Shown: positions 15,924-23,902 of the stretch, piece by piece | How positions within the stretch are numbered: position 1 is the stretch's first letter | Layout: each line of letters opens with the position of its first letter | Notes under the pieces: generated by a model | What the model saw: only the letters and a program-made list of their open reading frames with translations | What the model was told of the DNA's origin: nothing | Database searches by the model: none | Position numbers and translations under genes: made by a program | DNA from: Herbidospora sakaeratensis | GTDB lineage: Bacteria; Actinomycetota; Actinomycetes; Streptosporangiales; Streptosporangiaceae | Direction of reading: 5' to 3' | Length of the DNA: 64,000 nt | Assembly: GCF_001570525.1 (NCBI RefSeq) | Contig: NZ_BBXC01000021.1 | Coordinates: forward strand, 62,001 to 126,000

Positions 15924-16476
15924 TGCGGCGGCCGGCCCCCGAGTCCTCGATCAGGGTGGCCAGGCGGCGCAGCCGGGTCTCCTCCTTCTTGGCGCTGATC
16001 ACCCAGTAGATGGCGGTCCGGCGGTACCAGGGGGCCTGGCCCTCGAACCAGTCCCAGGCGGCCTTGTCCTCCTGGAACCGGGCGGCGTACTCCTCGGGCA
16101 GTTCGGCGGCCTGGCGCTGCTCGTAGCTGTAGATCTCCGAGCGGTCCTCGCTGCGCGACTCGAAGGCGGTCAGCCCCGCCTGGTGGACGACGCCCAGGTC
16201 GATCAGCTCGCGGATGCGGTTGATGTTCACCGAGCTCCAGGTGCTGCGCGCCTTCCTGGGGGTGAAGCGGATCACGTAGGACTCGGGGCCGAGGCTCTTG
16301 CGCACGCCGTCGATCCAGCCGAAGCAGAGCGCCTGGTCGACCGACTCGGGCCAGGTGAGGCTCGGCCGGCCGGTGGACCGCTTGTGGAAGCCGACCCACA
16401 ACTCCGTCTCGGCGGCGTGGTTGGCGGCCAGCCAGGCGTAGAACTCGTCGGGGTTTTCGAAGAACGTCGGTTCCAT
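15901..16476 (-). CDS. YdeI/OmpD-associated family protein
   Basis: 191 residues. The N-terminus (FFENPDEFYAWLAANHA), the central LCFGWIDGVRKSL and the segment FTPRKARSTWSSVNINRIRELI are typical of the YdeI family, with the C-terminal PEEYAARFQEDKAAWDWFEGQAPWYRR region. E. coli YdeI has been linked to resistance to antimicrobial peptides; in actinobacteria these proteins are uncharacterised. Cytosolic, no membrane segments. It stands alone; convergent with the TetR gene, whose 3' end it overlaps by 23 bp. Confidence 0.8.
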   Translation of the reverse strand: MEPTFFENPDEFYAWLAANHAAETELWVGFHKRSTGRPSLTWPESVDQALCFGWIDGVRKSLGPESYVIRFTPRKARSTWSSVNINRIRELIDLGVVHQAGLTAFESRSEDRSEIYSYEQRQAAELPEEYAARFQEDKAAWDWFEGQAPWYRRTAIYWVISAKKEETRLRRLATLIEDSGAGRRIRSVTRP

Positions 16477-16587
16477 GGGGAGTCACCCTAGGGTCGCGGG
16501 GGCTGGGCCGGTCAAAGCATCATGTCCTGATATATCCAGAAAAATCCTTTCGGCTGCGGCTGTCACCCCCGGGTGTCGTCGACACTC

Positions 16588-16608
16588 ATACCGGCTGGTC
16601 GGTATGCT
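16588..16608 (+). promoter_or_regulatory. Operator-promoter of the acyl-CoA dehydrogenase operon
   Basis: ATACCGGCTGGTCGGTAT (16588-16605) is an 18-bp palindrome with one mismatch that overlaps a TATGCT -10 element (16603-16608). The same box occurs upstream of the TetR gene at 21760-21777. The GTG start of the next gene is 9 nt after the -10, which implies a leaderless transcript. Confidence 0.7.
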
Positions 16609-16616
16609 CGCGAGCT

Positions 16617-17561
16617 GTGACAGTGCCCGGACTCGATCTCGACCGTCTCGCCGCCCGCCTCGCCGAGGCCGGTGTCACGCGCGGCCCGCTGACCGCCGAA
16701 CTGATCGAGGGCGGCAAGTCGAACCTGACCTACGTCGTCCGCGACGCCGACCGCACGGTCGTGGTGCGCCGCCCGCCGCTCGGCCACGTGCTGGCCACCG
16801 CCCACGACATGGGCCGGGAGTTCCGCGTGATGGGCGCCCTGCAGGACACCGACGTGCCGGTGCCGCGCATGTACCACTTCTGCGACGACGTCGAGGTGGT
16901 CGGCGCCCCCTTCTACGTCATGGAGTACGTCGAGGGCACGCCCACCCGGCTCAGCCCGGAGGTGGGGGAGCACCTGGCCGACGTACTGGCGCGGCTGCAC
17001 GTGATCGACCCGGCGAAGGTGGGCCTGGGCGACTTCGGGCGGCCCGAGGGTTTCCTCGACCGGCAGGTCAACCGCTGGAAGCGGCAACTCGACGCCTCGC
17101 GCAGCCGCGAGCTCGCCGGCATCGACGAACTGTTCGCCCGGCTGGCCGCCGACGTGCCGGCGTCGGGCCCGGCGGCGATCGTCCACGGCGACTTCAAGCT
17201 CGGCAACACGCTGATCCGCGACGGGCGGGTCGCGGCGGTGCTCGACTGGGAGATGTCGACGCTCGGCGACCCCCTCACCGACCTGGCGCTCTTCCTCCTG
17301 TACGCCGACTTCCCGCACCTCGACATCGGCGCGCTCGGCGGCGAGGTCGACACCGCCGCGCTGGCCGCCCACTACACGGCCCGGTCGGGCCGGGACACCA
17401 CCCGGCTCGGCTGGTACGTCGGGCTCGCCTGCTTCAAGCTCGCGGTCATCACCGAGGGCATCTACTTCCGCTTCACCCAGGGGCTGACCGTCGGCGCCGG
17501 GTTCGAGGACATCGGGGACATCGTCGCGCCGCTGGTCGAGCGCGGCCTTCGGGAGGTCTGA
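16617..17561 (+). CDS. APH-type phosphotransferase (ACAD10/11 or LvaA-like kinase)
   Basis: 314 residues with the aminoglycoside-phosphotransferase fold: nucleotide-binding N-lobe (LIEGGKSNLTYVV), FYVMEYVEGT hinge, catalytic HGDFKLGNTL and the metal-binding VLDWEMSTLGDPLTDLA. The WEMSTLGDP signature is characteristic of the kinases fused to or paired with acyl-CoA dehydrogenases, as in animal ACAD10/ACAD11 and the LvaA kinase of Pseudomonas putida levulinate catabolism. There the kinase phosphorylates a 4-hydroxyacyl-CoA so that the partner dehydrogenase-like enzyme can remove the phosphate. Here the acyl-CoA dehydrogenase gene starts 1 nt after the stop, which supports that role. Start GTG 16617 with no leader. 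Confidence 0.85.
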   Translation: MTVPGLDLDRLAARLAEAGVTRGPLTAELIEGGKSNLTYVVRDADRTVVVRRPPLGHVLATAHDMGREFRVMGALQDTDVPVPRMYHFCDDVEVVGAPFYVMEYVEGTPTRLSPEVGEHLADVLARLHVIDPAKVGLGDFGRPEGFLDRQVNRWKRQLDASRSRELAGIDELFARLAADVPASGPAAIVHGDFKLGNTLIRDGRVAAVLDWEMSTLGDPLTDLALFLLYADFPHLDIGALGGEVDTAALAAHYTARSGRDTTRLGWYVGLACFKLAVITEGIYFRFTQGLTVGAGFEDIGDIVAPLVERGLREV

Positions 17562-17562
17562 C

Positions 17563-18756
17563 ATGGATTTCGCCTTCGACGCGACCACACGCGACTACCG
17601 CGAGAGGCTCGAGGCCTTCATGGCCGAGCACGTCTACCCGGCCGAACCGGTCTTCGAGGAGCAGGCGCGCGAGAGCGGCTGGAGCGCCCCGCCGATCGTC
17701 GGGGAGCTCAAGGCCGAGGCCAGGAGACGCGGCCTCTGGAACCTGTTCCTGCCGGGCGAGGGCCTCTCCAATCTCCAGTACGCCCCCCTCGCCGAGATCA
17801 TGGGCCGATCCCCGGCCATCGCCCCGGTCGCGACCAACTGCGCCGCCCCCGACACCGGGAACATGGAGGTGCTGCACCAGTTCGGCACCGACGACCAGAA
17901 GAAACGCTGGCTCGAACCGCTGCTGAACGGCGAGATCCGCTCGGCGTTCGCGATGACCGAGCCCGACGTGGCCTCCTCCGACGCGACCAACATCGCCACC
18001 TCGATCGTCCGCGACGGCGACGAGTACGTGATCAACGGCCGCAAGTGGTTCATCACCGGCGCGATGAACCCGGACTGCGCGGTCTTCATCGTGATGGGCA
18101 AGACCGACCCCGAGGCGGCCAAGCACCGGCAGCAGAGCCAGATCCTGGTCCCGCGCGACACCCCCGGCCTGACCGTCAAGCGCGGCATGTCGGTCTTCGG
18201 CTACACCGACGGCGACCACGGCGGCCACGCCGAAGTGATCTTCGAGGACGTCCGGGTCCCGGCGGCCAACCTGATCGGCGAGCAGGGCGGCGGCTTCGCC
18301 ATCGCCCAGGCGCGGCTCGGGCCGGGCCGCATCCACCACTGCATGCGCCTCATCGGCATGGCCGAACGCGCCATCGAGATGATGTGCCGGCGGGCCGTGG
18401 CCCGAACCGCCTTCGGCAAGCCGGTGGCGCAGCAGGGGGTCGTGCAGGACTGGATCGCCGAGTCGCGGGTCAAGGTCGAGCAGTTGCGGCTGCTCGTGCT
18501 GAAGACGGCCTGGCTCATGGACACCGTGGGCAACCAGGGCGCCCACACCGAGATCCAGGCCATCAAGATCGCCACCCCGGTCGCCGTCGAGTGGATCCTC
18601 GACAAGGCCATCCAGGTCCACGGCGCGGGCGGCGTCAGCCAGGACTTCCCGCTGGCCGCGCTCTGGGCGGGCGCCCGCAGCCTGCGTTTCGCCGACGGCC
18701 CCGACGAGGTTCACAAGCGCTCCCTCGCGTACCGGGAGCTGAAGAAGCACACGTGA
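17563..18756 (+). CDS. Acyl-CoA dehydrogenase family protein (ACAD11/LvaC-like)
   Basis: 397 residues with the full acyl-CoA dehydrogenase fold: helical N-terminal domain, FAMTEPDVASSDATNI and NGRKWFITGA in the middle beta domain, and the C-terminal helical domain with RTAFGKPVAQQGVVQDWIAESR and IQVHGAGGVSQDFPLAALWAGARSLRFADGPDEVH. The ending ADGPDEVHKRSLAYREL is typical of ACAD10/11-type members. It starts 1 nt after the kinase gene. The expected joint activity is conversion of 4-hydroxyacyl-CoA through a phosphorylated intermediate into a beta-oxidation substrate; this is by analogy, not shown. Confidence 0.88.
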   Translation: MDFAFDATTRDYRERLEAFMAEHVYPAEPVFEEQARESGWSAPPIVGELKAEARRRGLWNLFLPGEGLSNLQYAPLAEIMGRSPAIAPVATNCAAPDTGNMEVLHQFGTDDQKKRWLEPLLNGEIRSAFAMTEPDVASSDATNIATSIVRDGDEYVINGRKWFITGAMNPDCAVFIVMGKTDPEAAKHRQQSQILVPRDTPGLTVKRGMSVFGYTDGDHGGHAEVIFEDVRVPAANLIGEQGGGFAIAQARLGPGRIHHCMRLIGMAERAIEMMCRRAVARTAFGKPVAQQGVVQDWIAESRVKVEQLRLLVLKTAWLMDTVGNQGAHTEIQAIKIATPVAVEWILDKAIQVHGAGGVSQDFPLAALWAGARSLRFADGPDEVHKRSLAYRELKKHT

Positions 18757-18824
18757 TTCCACCGATACCGGATGCGAGAGCCGGTGCGGTACGACTTTGG
18801 CAAATCGTCAGACAGGGGAACCAC

Positions 18825-19997
18825 GTGGTGGACGCGACGACGGTCAGGCAGCGCGCGGAGGCGTTCCTGGCCGGGCACGACCCTTCCGGGCTGAGCCCGC
18901 TCGACTGGCTGCGGGCCAGGTTCGACGCCGGGCTGGCGTGGGTGCACTTTCCCGAAGGGCTGGGCGGCCTGGGCGCCCCGCGCGACCTGCAGGGGGTCGT
19001 CGACCAGCTCTTCCGGGGCACGCCCGACAACAACCCCGGCCGCATCGGCATCGGCCTCGGCATGGCCGCGCCGACGATCCTCGCCTACGGCACCGAGGAG
19101 CAGAAACGGCGTTTCCTGCGCCCGTTGTGGACCGGCGAGGAGGTCTGGTGCCAGCTGTTCTCCGAGCCCGGCGCCGGGTCAGACCTGGCCGGGCTGGCCA
19201 CCCGGGCGGTCCGCGACGGCGACGAGTGGGTGGTCGACGGCCAGAAGGTCTGGACGTCCAGCGCGCATCTGGCCCGCTGGGGCATCCTGGTCGCCCGGCA
19301 CGACCCCGACCTGCCCAAACACCGGGGCCTCACCTACTTCGTGTGTGACATGCGGGCTCCGGGGGTCGAGGTCAGGCCGCTGCGCCAGATCACCGGCGAG
19401 GCCGAGTTCAACGAGGTCTTCCTGACCGGCGTCCGGCTCGGCGACGACCTGCGCCTCGGCGAGGTCGGCGACGGCTGGCGGGTGGCCCAGACGACGCTGA
19501 TGAACGAGCGGGTGGCCATCGGGGCGTCCGGCTCGCCGCGCCGGACCATGATGGGCGTCTTCACCGAGGCCTGGCAGGCCCGTCCCGAGCTGCGCACCCA
19601 CGACCTGCACCAGCGGGCGCTGGAGTTGTGGGTGCAGGGCGAGGTGATGCGGCTGACCGGCCAGCGGCTGCGCGAGCAGCTCCTCGCCGGGGAGCCCGGC
19701 CCCGAGGGGTCGGGCATGAAGCTGCTGTTCGCCCGCCACCACCAGGAGGTCTCGGCCCTGGAGGTCGAGTTCCTGCGCGAAGACGGCCTGACCTACGACG
19801 ACTGGACCTTCCGCCGCCCCGACGGGGTCGACTTCCTCGGCCGGGGGGCGGGCTACCGCTACCTGCGCGCCAAGGGCAACTCGATCGAGGGCGGCACCTC
19901 CGAGATCCTCCGCAACATCGTGGCCGAGCGGGTGCTCGGACTGCCGGCGGAACCCCGCACCGACGTCGCCGCGCCCTGGAAGGACCTGCCTCGATGA
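18825..19997 (+). CDS. Acyl-CoA dehydrogenase
   Basis: 390 residues. Middle-domain FAD and substrate segments are clear (WCQLFSEPGAGSDLAGLATRA, WVVDGQKVWTSSAHLA) and the C-terminus ends RYLRAKGNSIEGGTSEILRNIVAERVLGLP, the usual FadE-type end. GTG 18825 (or 18828) follows AGGGG by 6-9 nt, after a 68-bp gap from the previous gene. The next dehydrogenase overlaps its stop by ATGA, and such adjacent FadE pairs often form heteromeric alpha2beta2 enzymes acting on steroid or branched side-chain CoA esters in actinobacteria. Here this longer subunit would carry the FAD-site residues. Confidence 0.88.
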   Translation: MVDATTVRQRAEAFLAGHDPSGLSPLDWLRARFDAGLAWVHFPEGLGGLGAPRDLQGVVDQLFRGTPDNNPGRIGIGLGMAAPTILAYGTEEQKRRFLRPLWTGEEVWCQLFSEPGAGSDLAGLATRAVRDGDEWVVDGQKVWTSSAHLARWGILVARHDPDLPKHRGLTYFVCDMRAPGVEVRPLRQITGEAEFNEVFLTGVRLGDDLRLGEVGDGWRVAQTTLMNERVAIGASGSPRRTMMGVFTEAWQARPELRTHDLHQRALELWVQGEVMRLTGQRLREQLLAGEPGPEGSGMKLLFARHHQEVSALEVEFLREDGLTYDDWTFRRPDGVDFLGRGAGYRYLRAKGNSIEGGTSEILRNIVAERVLGLPAEPRTDVAAPWKDLPR

Positions 19998-21034
19998 CCC
20001 TGCTCTACACGGAGGTCGAGGAGGAACTCCGGACCGCCGTCCGCGACCTCCTCGCCGACAAGGCCCCCGCCGCCGCCGAGGGCGAGAACGCCGCCGCCTG
20101 GCACGGCCTGGCCCGCGACATCGGCGTGGCGGGCCTGCTGGTGCCCGAGGAACTGGGCGGCGCCGGAGCTTCGGCCCGCGAGGCGGCGGTGGTGCTGGAG
20201 GAACTGGGCCGGGCGGTGACGTCGGTGCCCTTCCTCACCTCCTCGGTGCTGGCGACCCGGGTGCTGCTGGACGCGGGATATGCCGACATTTCGCGACTTG
20301 CGTCGGGGGAGCTCACGGCGGCGCTGTGCGTGTCGCTGGCGGCGTCGCCCTATCGCGACATTCCGGTCGCGGCGGTCGACGCGGACCTGGTGAGCGGGCG
20401 GTTCACCGGGGTCGCCGGTGCGGTCGGCGCGGATCTCTTCGTGGTGCCGCTCGACGGGGGCGGGGTCGCCGTGGTCGAGGGTGACCGGGCTCGGGTCGAG
20501 CCGGTGACCTCGCTCGACGTGACGCGGCCGCTGGCCACGGTCACGTTCGAGCGGGCTCCCGCCCTGGCGCTCGACGGGGGGTCGGCGCCGGACGCGCTGC
20601 TGTTCGCGGCCGGGCTGCTCGCGTCCGAGCAGGTGGGGATCGCGGAGTGGTGTCTCGCCGTAACGGTGGGCTACCTGAAGGAGCGGCGGCAGTTCGCGCG
20701 GCCGGTGGGGTCGTTCCAGGCGCTCAAGCACCGGCTCGCCGATCTGTGGCTGGAGGTCGCGGGGGCCAGGGCGGCGGCGCGGAACGCGGCCGATCAGCTC
20801 GCCTCGGGCGGGGATGCCCGGGTGGCGGTGGCGGTCGCCGCCGCGCACTGCGGTGAGGTCGCGGTACGGGCCGCGGAGGAGGCCCTGCAGCTTCACGGAG
20901 GTATCGGGATGACCTGGGAGCATCCCATTCACCTCTACCTGAAGCGGGCCAAGGCCGACGCGATCGCCTTCGGGACTCCGGGCGACCATCGGACCGCGCT
21001 GGCCCCCTTGGTCGGCCTGCCGGCCCCGGAGTAG
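19994..21034 (+). CDS. Acyl-CoA dehydrogenase, second subunit-like
   Basis: 346 residues, shorter and more divergent than its neighbour, with the N-terminal helical domain (LYTEVEEELRTAVRDLLADKA, GVAGLLVPEELGGAGAS) and the C-terminal domain (FARPVGSFQALKHRLADLWLEV, ALQLHGGIGMTWEHPIHLYLKRA) preserved but a weak middle domain. ATG 19994 overlaps the upstream TGA, so the two are translationally coupled. The pattern matches the second chain of heteromeric FadE enzymes of actinobacterial steroid or long-chain catabolism. Last gene of the operon; a GC-rich structured repeat follows. Confidence 0.85.
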   Translation: MTLLYTEVEEELRTAVRDLLADKAPAAAEGENAAAWHGLARDIGVAGLLVPEELGGAGASAREAAVVLEELGRAVTSVPFLTSSVLATRVLLDAGYADISRLASGELTAALCVSLAASPYRDIPVAAVDADLVSGRFTGVAGAVGADLFVVPLDGGGVAVVEGDRARVEPVTSLDVTRPLATVTFERAPALALDGGSAPDALLFAAGLLASEQVGIAEWCLAVTVGYLKERRQFARPVGSFQALKHRLADLWLEVAGARAAARNAADQLASGGDARVAVAVAAAHCGEVAVRAAEEALQLHGGIGMTWEHPIHLYLKRAKADAIAFGTPGDHRTALAPLVGLPAPE

Positions 21035-21040
21035 TCGTCG

Positions 21041-21138
21041 CCCGCCGAGGCGGGCGCGGCCGGGTGGCGCCGGTCGCGGCCTCGGCGGGGGCGGCGGGCG
21101 GGGCCGGGGTGGGCGGAGCCGTAACGGAAGATCGGCTT
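21041..21138. repeat. Dispersed GC-rich repeat, copy A
   Basis: This interval contains a 10-bp inverted repeat (CCCGCCGAGG at 21041-21050 with its complement at 21080-21089) and a 37-nt block (21093-21129) that matches 62839-62875 with four mismatches. The shared core reads GGCGGAGCCGTAACGGAA. It ends directly at the stop codon of the minus-strand TetR gene, as the other two copies do for their genes. Confidence 0.7.
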
Positions 21139-21732
21139 CTAAGGGGTCAGCGAGCGGAGGAGGAGGTCGGCGAAGTAGCGGCCGACCTCGACGCCGGTGA
21201 GCGGGCCGTCGGGATGGTACCAGGTGCCGAGGTGGTGGACGGAGCCGAAGAAGAAGTCGACCACCATCTCGGCCGGGACGTCGGCCCGGAAGACGCCCTG
21301 CTGCTGGCCTTCGATCACGAGGTCGCGGAACCGTTCGTGGTAGCGGCGGCGCTCGGCGCGCACGACCTTGCGGGTGTCGGGGGCCAGCTGGTGATTCGAC
21401 CTGAAAAAGATCTTCGAATCGTCGAGGTTGTCGACTGTGGTGTTGATCACATCGGCCGCCGCGGCGTGCAGGCGCTCCGCGACGGTGCCCTCACCGTCGG
21501 CGAAACGTTGCAGGCGGTCCATCTGCATACGCAGGACCCGGCCGTAGATCTCATGAAGAAGATCATCTTTCGAGTCGAAATAGTGGTACATCGCCCCTTT
21601 TGTAACGCCGGCGGCCGCTACGATTTCCTGGACGGAAGTGCTCTCGAAGCCCTTCTCGGCGAACAGGCGCGTCGCCGCCGACAGCAACCGCTGGCGTACC
21701 GGTTCTTCGACGGACGTGCCCAACCGCGCCAT
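21139..21732 (-). CDS. TetR-family regulator of the acyl-CoA dehydrogenase locus
   Basis: 197 residues. The helix-turn-helix is textbook TetR (RLLSAATRLFAEKGFESTSVQEIVAAAGVTKGAMYHYFDSKDDLL), followed by a helical ligand domain with FFRSNHQLAPDTRKVVRAERRRYHERF, similar to fatty-acid/steroid-CoA responsive actinobacterial regulators. Its own promoter carries the palindrome ACCGACTGGTCGGT (21762-21775), shared with the promoter of the kinase-dehydrogenase operon at 16588. It therefore probably represses both itself and that operon, with an acyl-CoA as inducer. The ATG at 21732 has AGAGGGGG about 7 nt upstream. Confidence 0.88.
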   Translation of the reverse strand: MARLGTSVEEPVRQRLLSAATRLFAEKGFESTSVQEIVAAAGVTKGAMYHYFDSKDDLLHEIYGRVLRMQMDRLQRFADGEGTVAERLHAAAADVINTTVDNLDDSKIFFRSNHQLAPDTRKVVRAERRRYHERFRDLVIEGQQQGVFRADVPAEMVVDFFFGSVHHLGTWYHPDGPLTGVEVGRYFADLLLRSLTP

Positions 21733-21759
21733 GTCGACCCCCTCTGATAGGCGACCAGC

Positions 21760-21777
21760 ATACCGACTGGTCGGTCA
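21760..21777 (-). promoter_or_regulatory. TetR auto-operator, second copy
   Basis: ATACCGACTGGTCGGTCA; the core ACCGACTGGTCGGT (21762-21775) is a perfect 6+2+6 palindrome. Read on the minus strand it runs into GGTATGCT, the same -10 context as at 16600-16608. Confidence 0.75.
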
Positions 21778-21859
21778 AGACGAGGTTGTTATACCGGTGG
21801 TGGCGTAACCGTGTTAGTTCCCTCACCATCGGGAGCTGGGATTCCTGTTCGGGTACGCC

Positions 21860-21878
21860 TTAGGCAAAGCAGTCCTAA
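21860..21878 (+). promoter_or_regulatory. Possible DtxR/IdeR-type iron box
   Basis: TTAGGCAAAGCAGTCCTAA is a 19-bp site with perfect TTAGG/CCTAA ends, the length and outer half-sites of the IdeR/DtxR consensus, though the inner positions match only in part. It lies 17 bp upstream of the GTG of the NERD gene. Confidence 0.45.
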
Positions 21879-21895
21879 CTTGCAGGGAGTGCAGG

Positions 21896-22663
21896 GTGCC
21901 CAACGGGTCCATCTACGTCCCGCGCGACGACAAGTTCACGGGTTCGTCGCCACAGAACCTGTACTTGACCTTCTGGCTCGCGGGCCGGAAGAACCGCCTC
22001 CGGCTCCGGGCCGCCTACGCGGTCGCCGGGCTCATCGCCGGAAGCCTCCTCGCCACCCGATTCGGCTGGAACACCCTCGTCACCGGCGTGCTCTTCGCCG
22101 GCCTCGCGGGTGGCACCGACGCCTTCATCGCCTGGCGGTCCCACGAACGCACCGCCGTCTGGCGGGGGAAACGCCGGGGTGAGGTCCGCACCGGCCGCCT
22201 CCTGCGGGCGATGCTCCGCCGCCGCGGCTACCACGTCATGGACGGCCGCGCCGTGCCGGGCAAGGCCTCGGTCGACCACCTGATCATCGGGCCCGGCGGC
22301 CTGTGGATCATCGACAACGAGGCCTACTCACCCGACACGATCGTGGCCAAGCACGGCAAACGCCTCTTCTTCGACGAGAAGTACGGCACCAGCGTCGCCA
22401 AGGGCCTCATCGGGGCCGCGACCGACCTGGCCGAGGTGTTGTCGAAGGAGACCGGCATCCCGGTCACCATCAGCCCCGTGCTCGCGTTGCACGGGTGCAC
22501 GATCGCCAACAGGGCAGGCGTGGTCAGCGGCGAGGGCTTGACCGTGGCCTACCCCAGGCGCATCCCCGGCTTCATCCGGCGCAACCCCACGGCGGAACTG
22601 ACGGCCGAGCAGGTCGAGCTACTCGGCCGCACGGCTGCGCGCATCCTCCGCCGGATGCGCTAG
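21896..22663 (+). CDS. NERD-domain membrane protein
   Basis: 255 residues. Residues ~38-85 hold two hydrophobic segments; the C-terminal ~150 residues form a NERD (nuclease-related) domain with an acidic/hydrophobic core: GYHVMDGRAVPGKASVDHLIIGPGGLWIIDNEAYS resembles the D-hhh-hhGpxGhhhIExK core, with E/N substitution where the restriction-endonuclease-like Lys is normally found, so nuclease activity is uncertain. GTG 21896 follows CAGGG by a few nt. A TTAGG...CCTAA palindrome precedes the gene. The 3' end overlaps the convergent LtrA gene by 45 bp. Function unknown. Confidence 0.7.
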   Translation: MPNGSIYVPRDDKFTGSSPQNLYLTFWLAGRKNRLRLRAAYAVAGLIAGSLLATRFGWNTLVTGVLFAGLAGGTDAFIAWRSHERTAVWRGKRRGEVRTGRLLRAMLRRRGYHVMDGRAVPGKASVDHLIIGPGGLWIIDNEAYSPDTIVAKHGKRLFFDEKYGTSVAKGLIGAATDLAEVLSKETGIPVTISPVLALHGCTIANRAGVVSGEGLTVAYPRRIPGFIRRNPTAELTAEQVELLGRTAARILRRMR

Positions 22664-23863
22664 CAGTTCCTTCGCCAGCAGGGCGACCACGATCAGGGCC
22701 GTGACCAGCGTCGTCCACGGCCCCCCGATCACCGTCGCCAGCGGCGTCAGCGCCAGCACCACCACCCCGGTGCCGGCGAACACGACCGGCTTCAGGTCCC
22801 GTCTGCCGTTGGCCAGGGCGTCGATGGCGGCGTACGCGAACAGGAACACCGCGACCGGAGCGGTGATCGCCAGCGCGACCCCCCACTCGGGCAGGTGCAC
22901 GCCGTGGCCCCCGACCGACCCGGCCACCACCGCCACCCCCGCCCCGCCGGCCGCGATGGCGGCCAGGATGAAGTAGTGGCCGTACGACCAGATGTAGGTC
23001 GTTCTGGGGTTGGTCGTCAGCGCCTTGTGGTCCATGTAGCCGAAGTAGAGCCACCAGATCGACAACGAGATCAGCAACGCCGCCACGGCCAGCACGATCA
23101 GTTCGACGACGTGCCCCTGCGCCTGGAAGGCCCTCTGGATGGCCAGCGTCGCGGCCGTGATCGACTCGCCGATGACGATCAGGGTGAACAGCCCGAACCG
23201 CTCGGCGATGTGGTGGGCGTGGTAACCGCCCTGCTCGGCGTTCCACCCCGCGAACCACGGCACCGACAGGTCGACCAGGAACAACACGATGAACGCCATG
23301 ATCCGGTAGTCGTCGGGCAGCAGCAGTTGCAGCACCCACAGGACCTGCACGGCCGTGGTGCCCGCCGCCAGCTTGATCGCCAGCGTTCTGACGGCCGGAT
23401 GCTCCCGCCCCGCCCGCAACCACTGGGCCACGTAACCGATCCGCATGATCACGTAACCGAGGACGGTCCACCGGAAGTCGAGATCGTTGAACGCCGCCGG
23501 CACCCCCGCGGCGAGCACGAGCGACCCGGCGATCTGCACGAAGGCCAGGATGCGATAGGGCCCGTCGTCGGTGTCGAAGGCGCTGGCGAACCACGTGAAC
23601 GAGATCCAGGCCCACCAGATCGCGCCGAAGAGCATCAGATAGCTGATGATCCCCTCGGCGGTGTGCCCTTCGAGGAGGGCATGGTCGAGCTGAGCGGCGA
23701 CCTGGGCGACCGCGGTGACGAAGACCAGGTCGAAGAGCAGCTCAAGGGGCGTGGCGGTACGGTGCGGTTCGGACGGGTCGCGGGCGACCATCCCGGTCTT
23801 CCAGGGCATGGACGGCATCGTAGCCACGGGCGGCCGGGCCTTCAGGCCTGAGTCGCTCGTCAC
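22619..23863 (-). CDS. Low temperature requirement A (LtrA) family membrane protein
   Basis: 414 residues with about twelve membrane helices. LtrA-family features are clear: TPLELLFDLVFVTAVAQ at the start, AWISFTWFASAFDTDD, HIAERFGLFTLIVIGESI in the middle, and WWLYFGYMDHKAL. LtrA was named from a Listeria mutant unable to grow in the cold; the molecular activity of the family is unknown. The GTG at 23863 directly abuts the repeat copy at 23864 and has no ribosome-binding site; a later start near residue 16 or 19 is possible. The 3' end overlaps the NERD gene by 45 bp. Confidence 0.85.
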   Translation of the reverse strand: MTSDSGLKARPPVATMPSMPWKTGMVARDPSEPHRTATPLELLFDLVFVTAVAQVAAQLDHALLEGHTAEGIISYLMLFGAIWWAWISFTWFASAFDTDDGPYRILAFVQIAGSLVLAAGVPAAFNDLDFRWTVLGYVIMRIGYVAQWLRAGREHPAVRTLAIKLAAGTTAVQVLWVLQLLLPDDYRIMAFIVLFLVDLSVPWFAGWNAEQGGYHAHHIAERFGLFTLIVIGESITAATLAIQRAFQAQGHVVELIVLAVAALLISLSIWWLYFGYMDHKALTTNPRTTYIWSYGHYFILAAIAAGGAGVAVVAGSVGGHGVHLPEWGVALAITAPVAVFLFAYAAIDALANGRRDLKPVVFAGTGVVVLALTPLATVIGGPWTTLVTALIVVALLAKELLAHPAEDARSRAAE

Positions 23864-23902
23864 GGCGGGGACCGGCGCGGAGCCGTAACGGGGAAGGAGC
23901 TT
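23864..23902. repeat. Dispersed GC-rich repeat, copy B (short)
   Basis: Contains GCGCGGAGCCGTAACGG (23875-23891) and GGAGCTTCTA, matching copy A's GGCGGAGCCGTAACGG and its CTTCTA end. It is cut short by the LtrA start on one side and begins at the stop codon of the frameshifted gene on the other. Confidence 0.6.
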
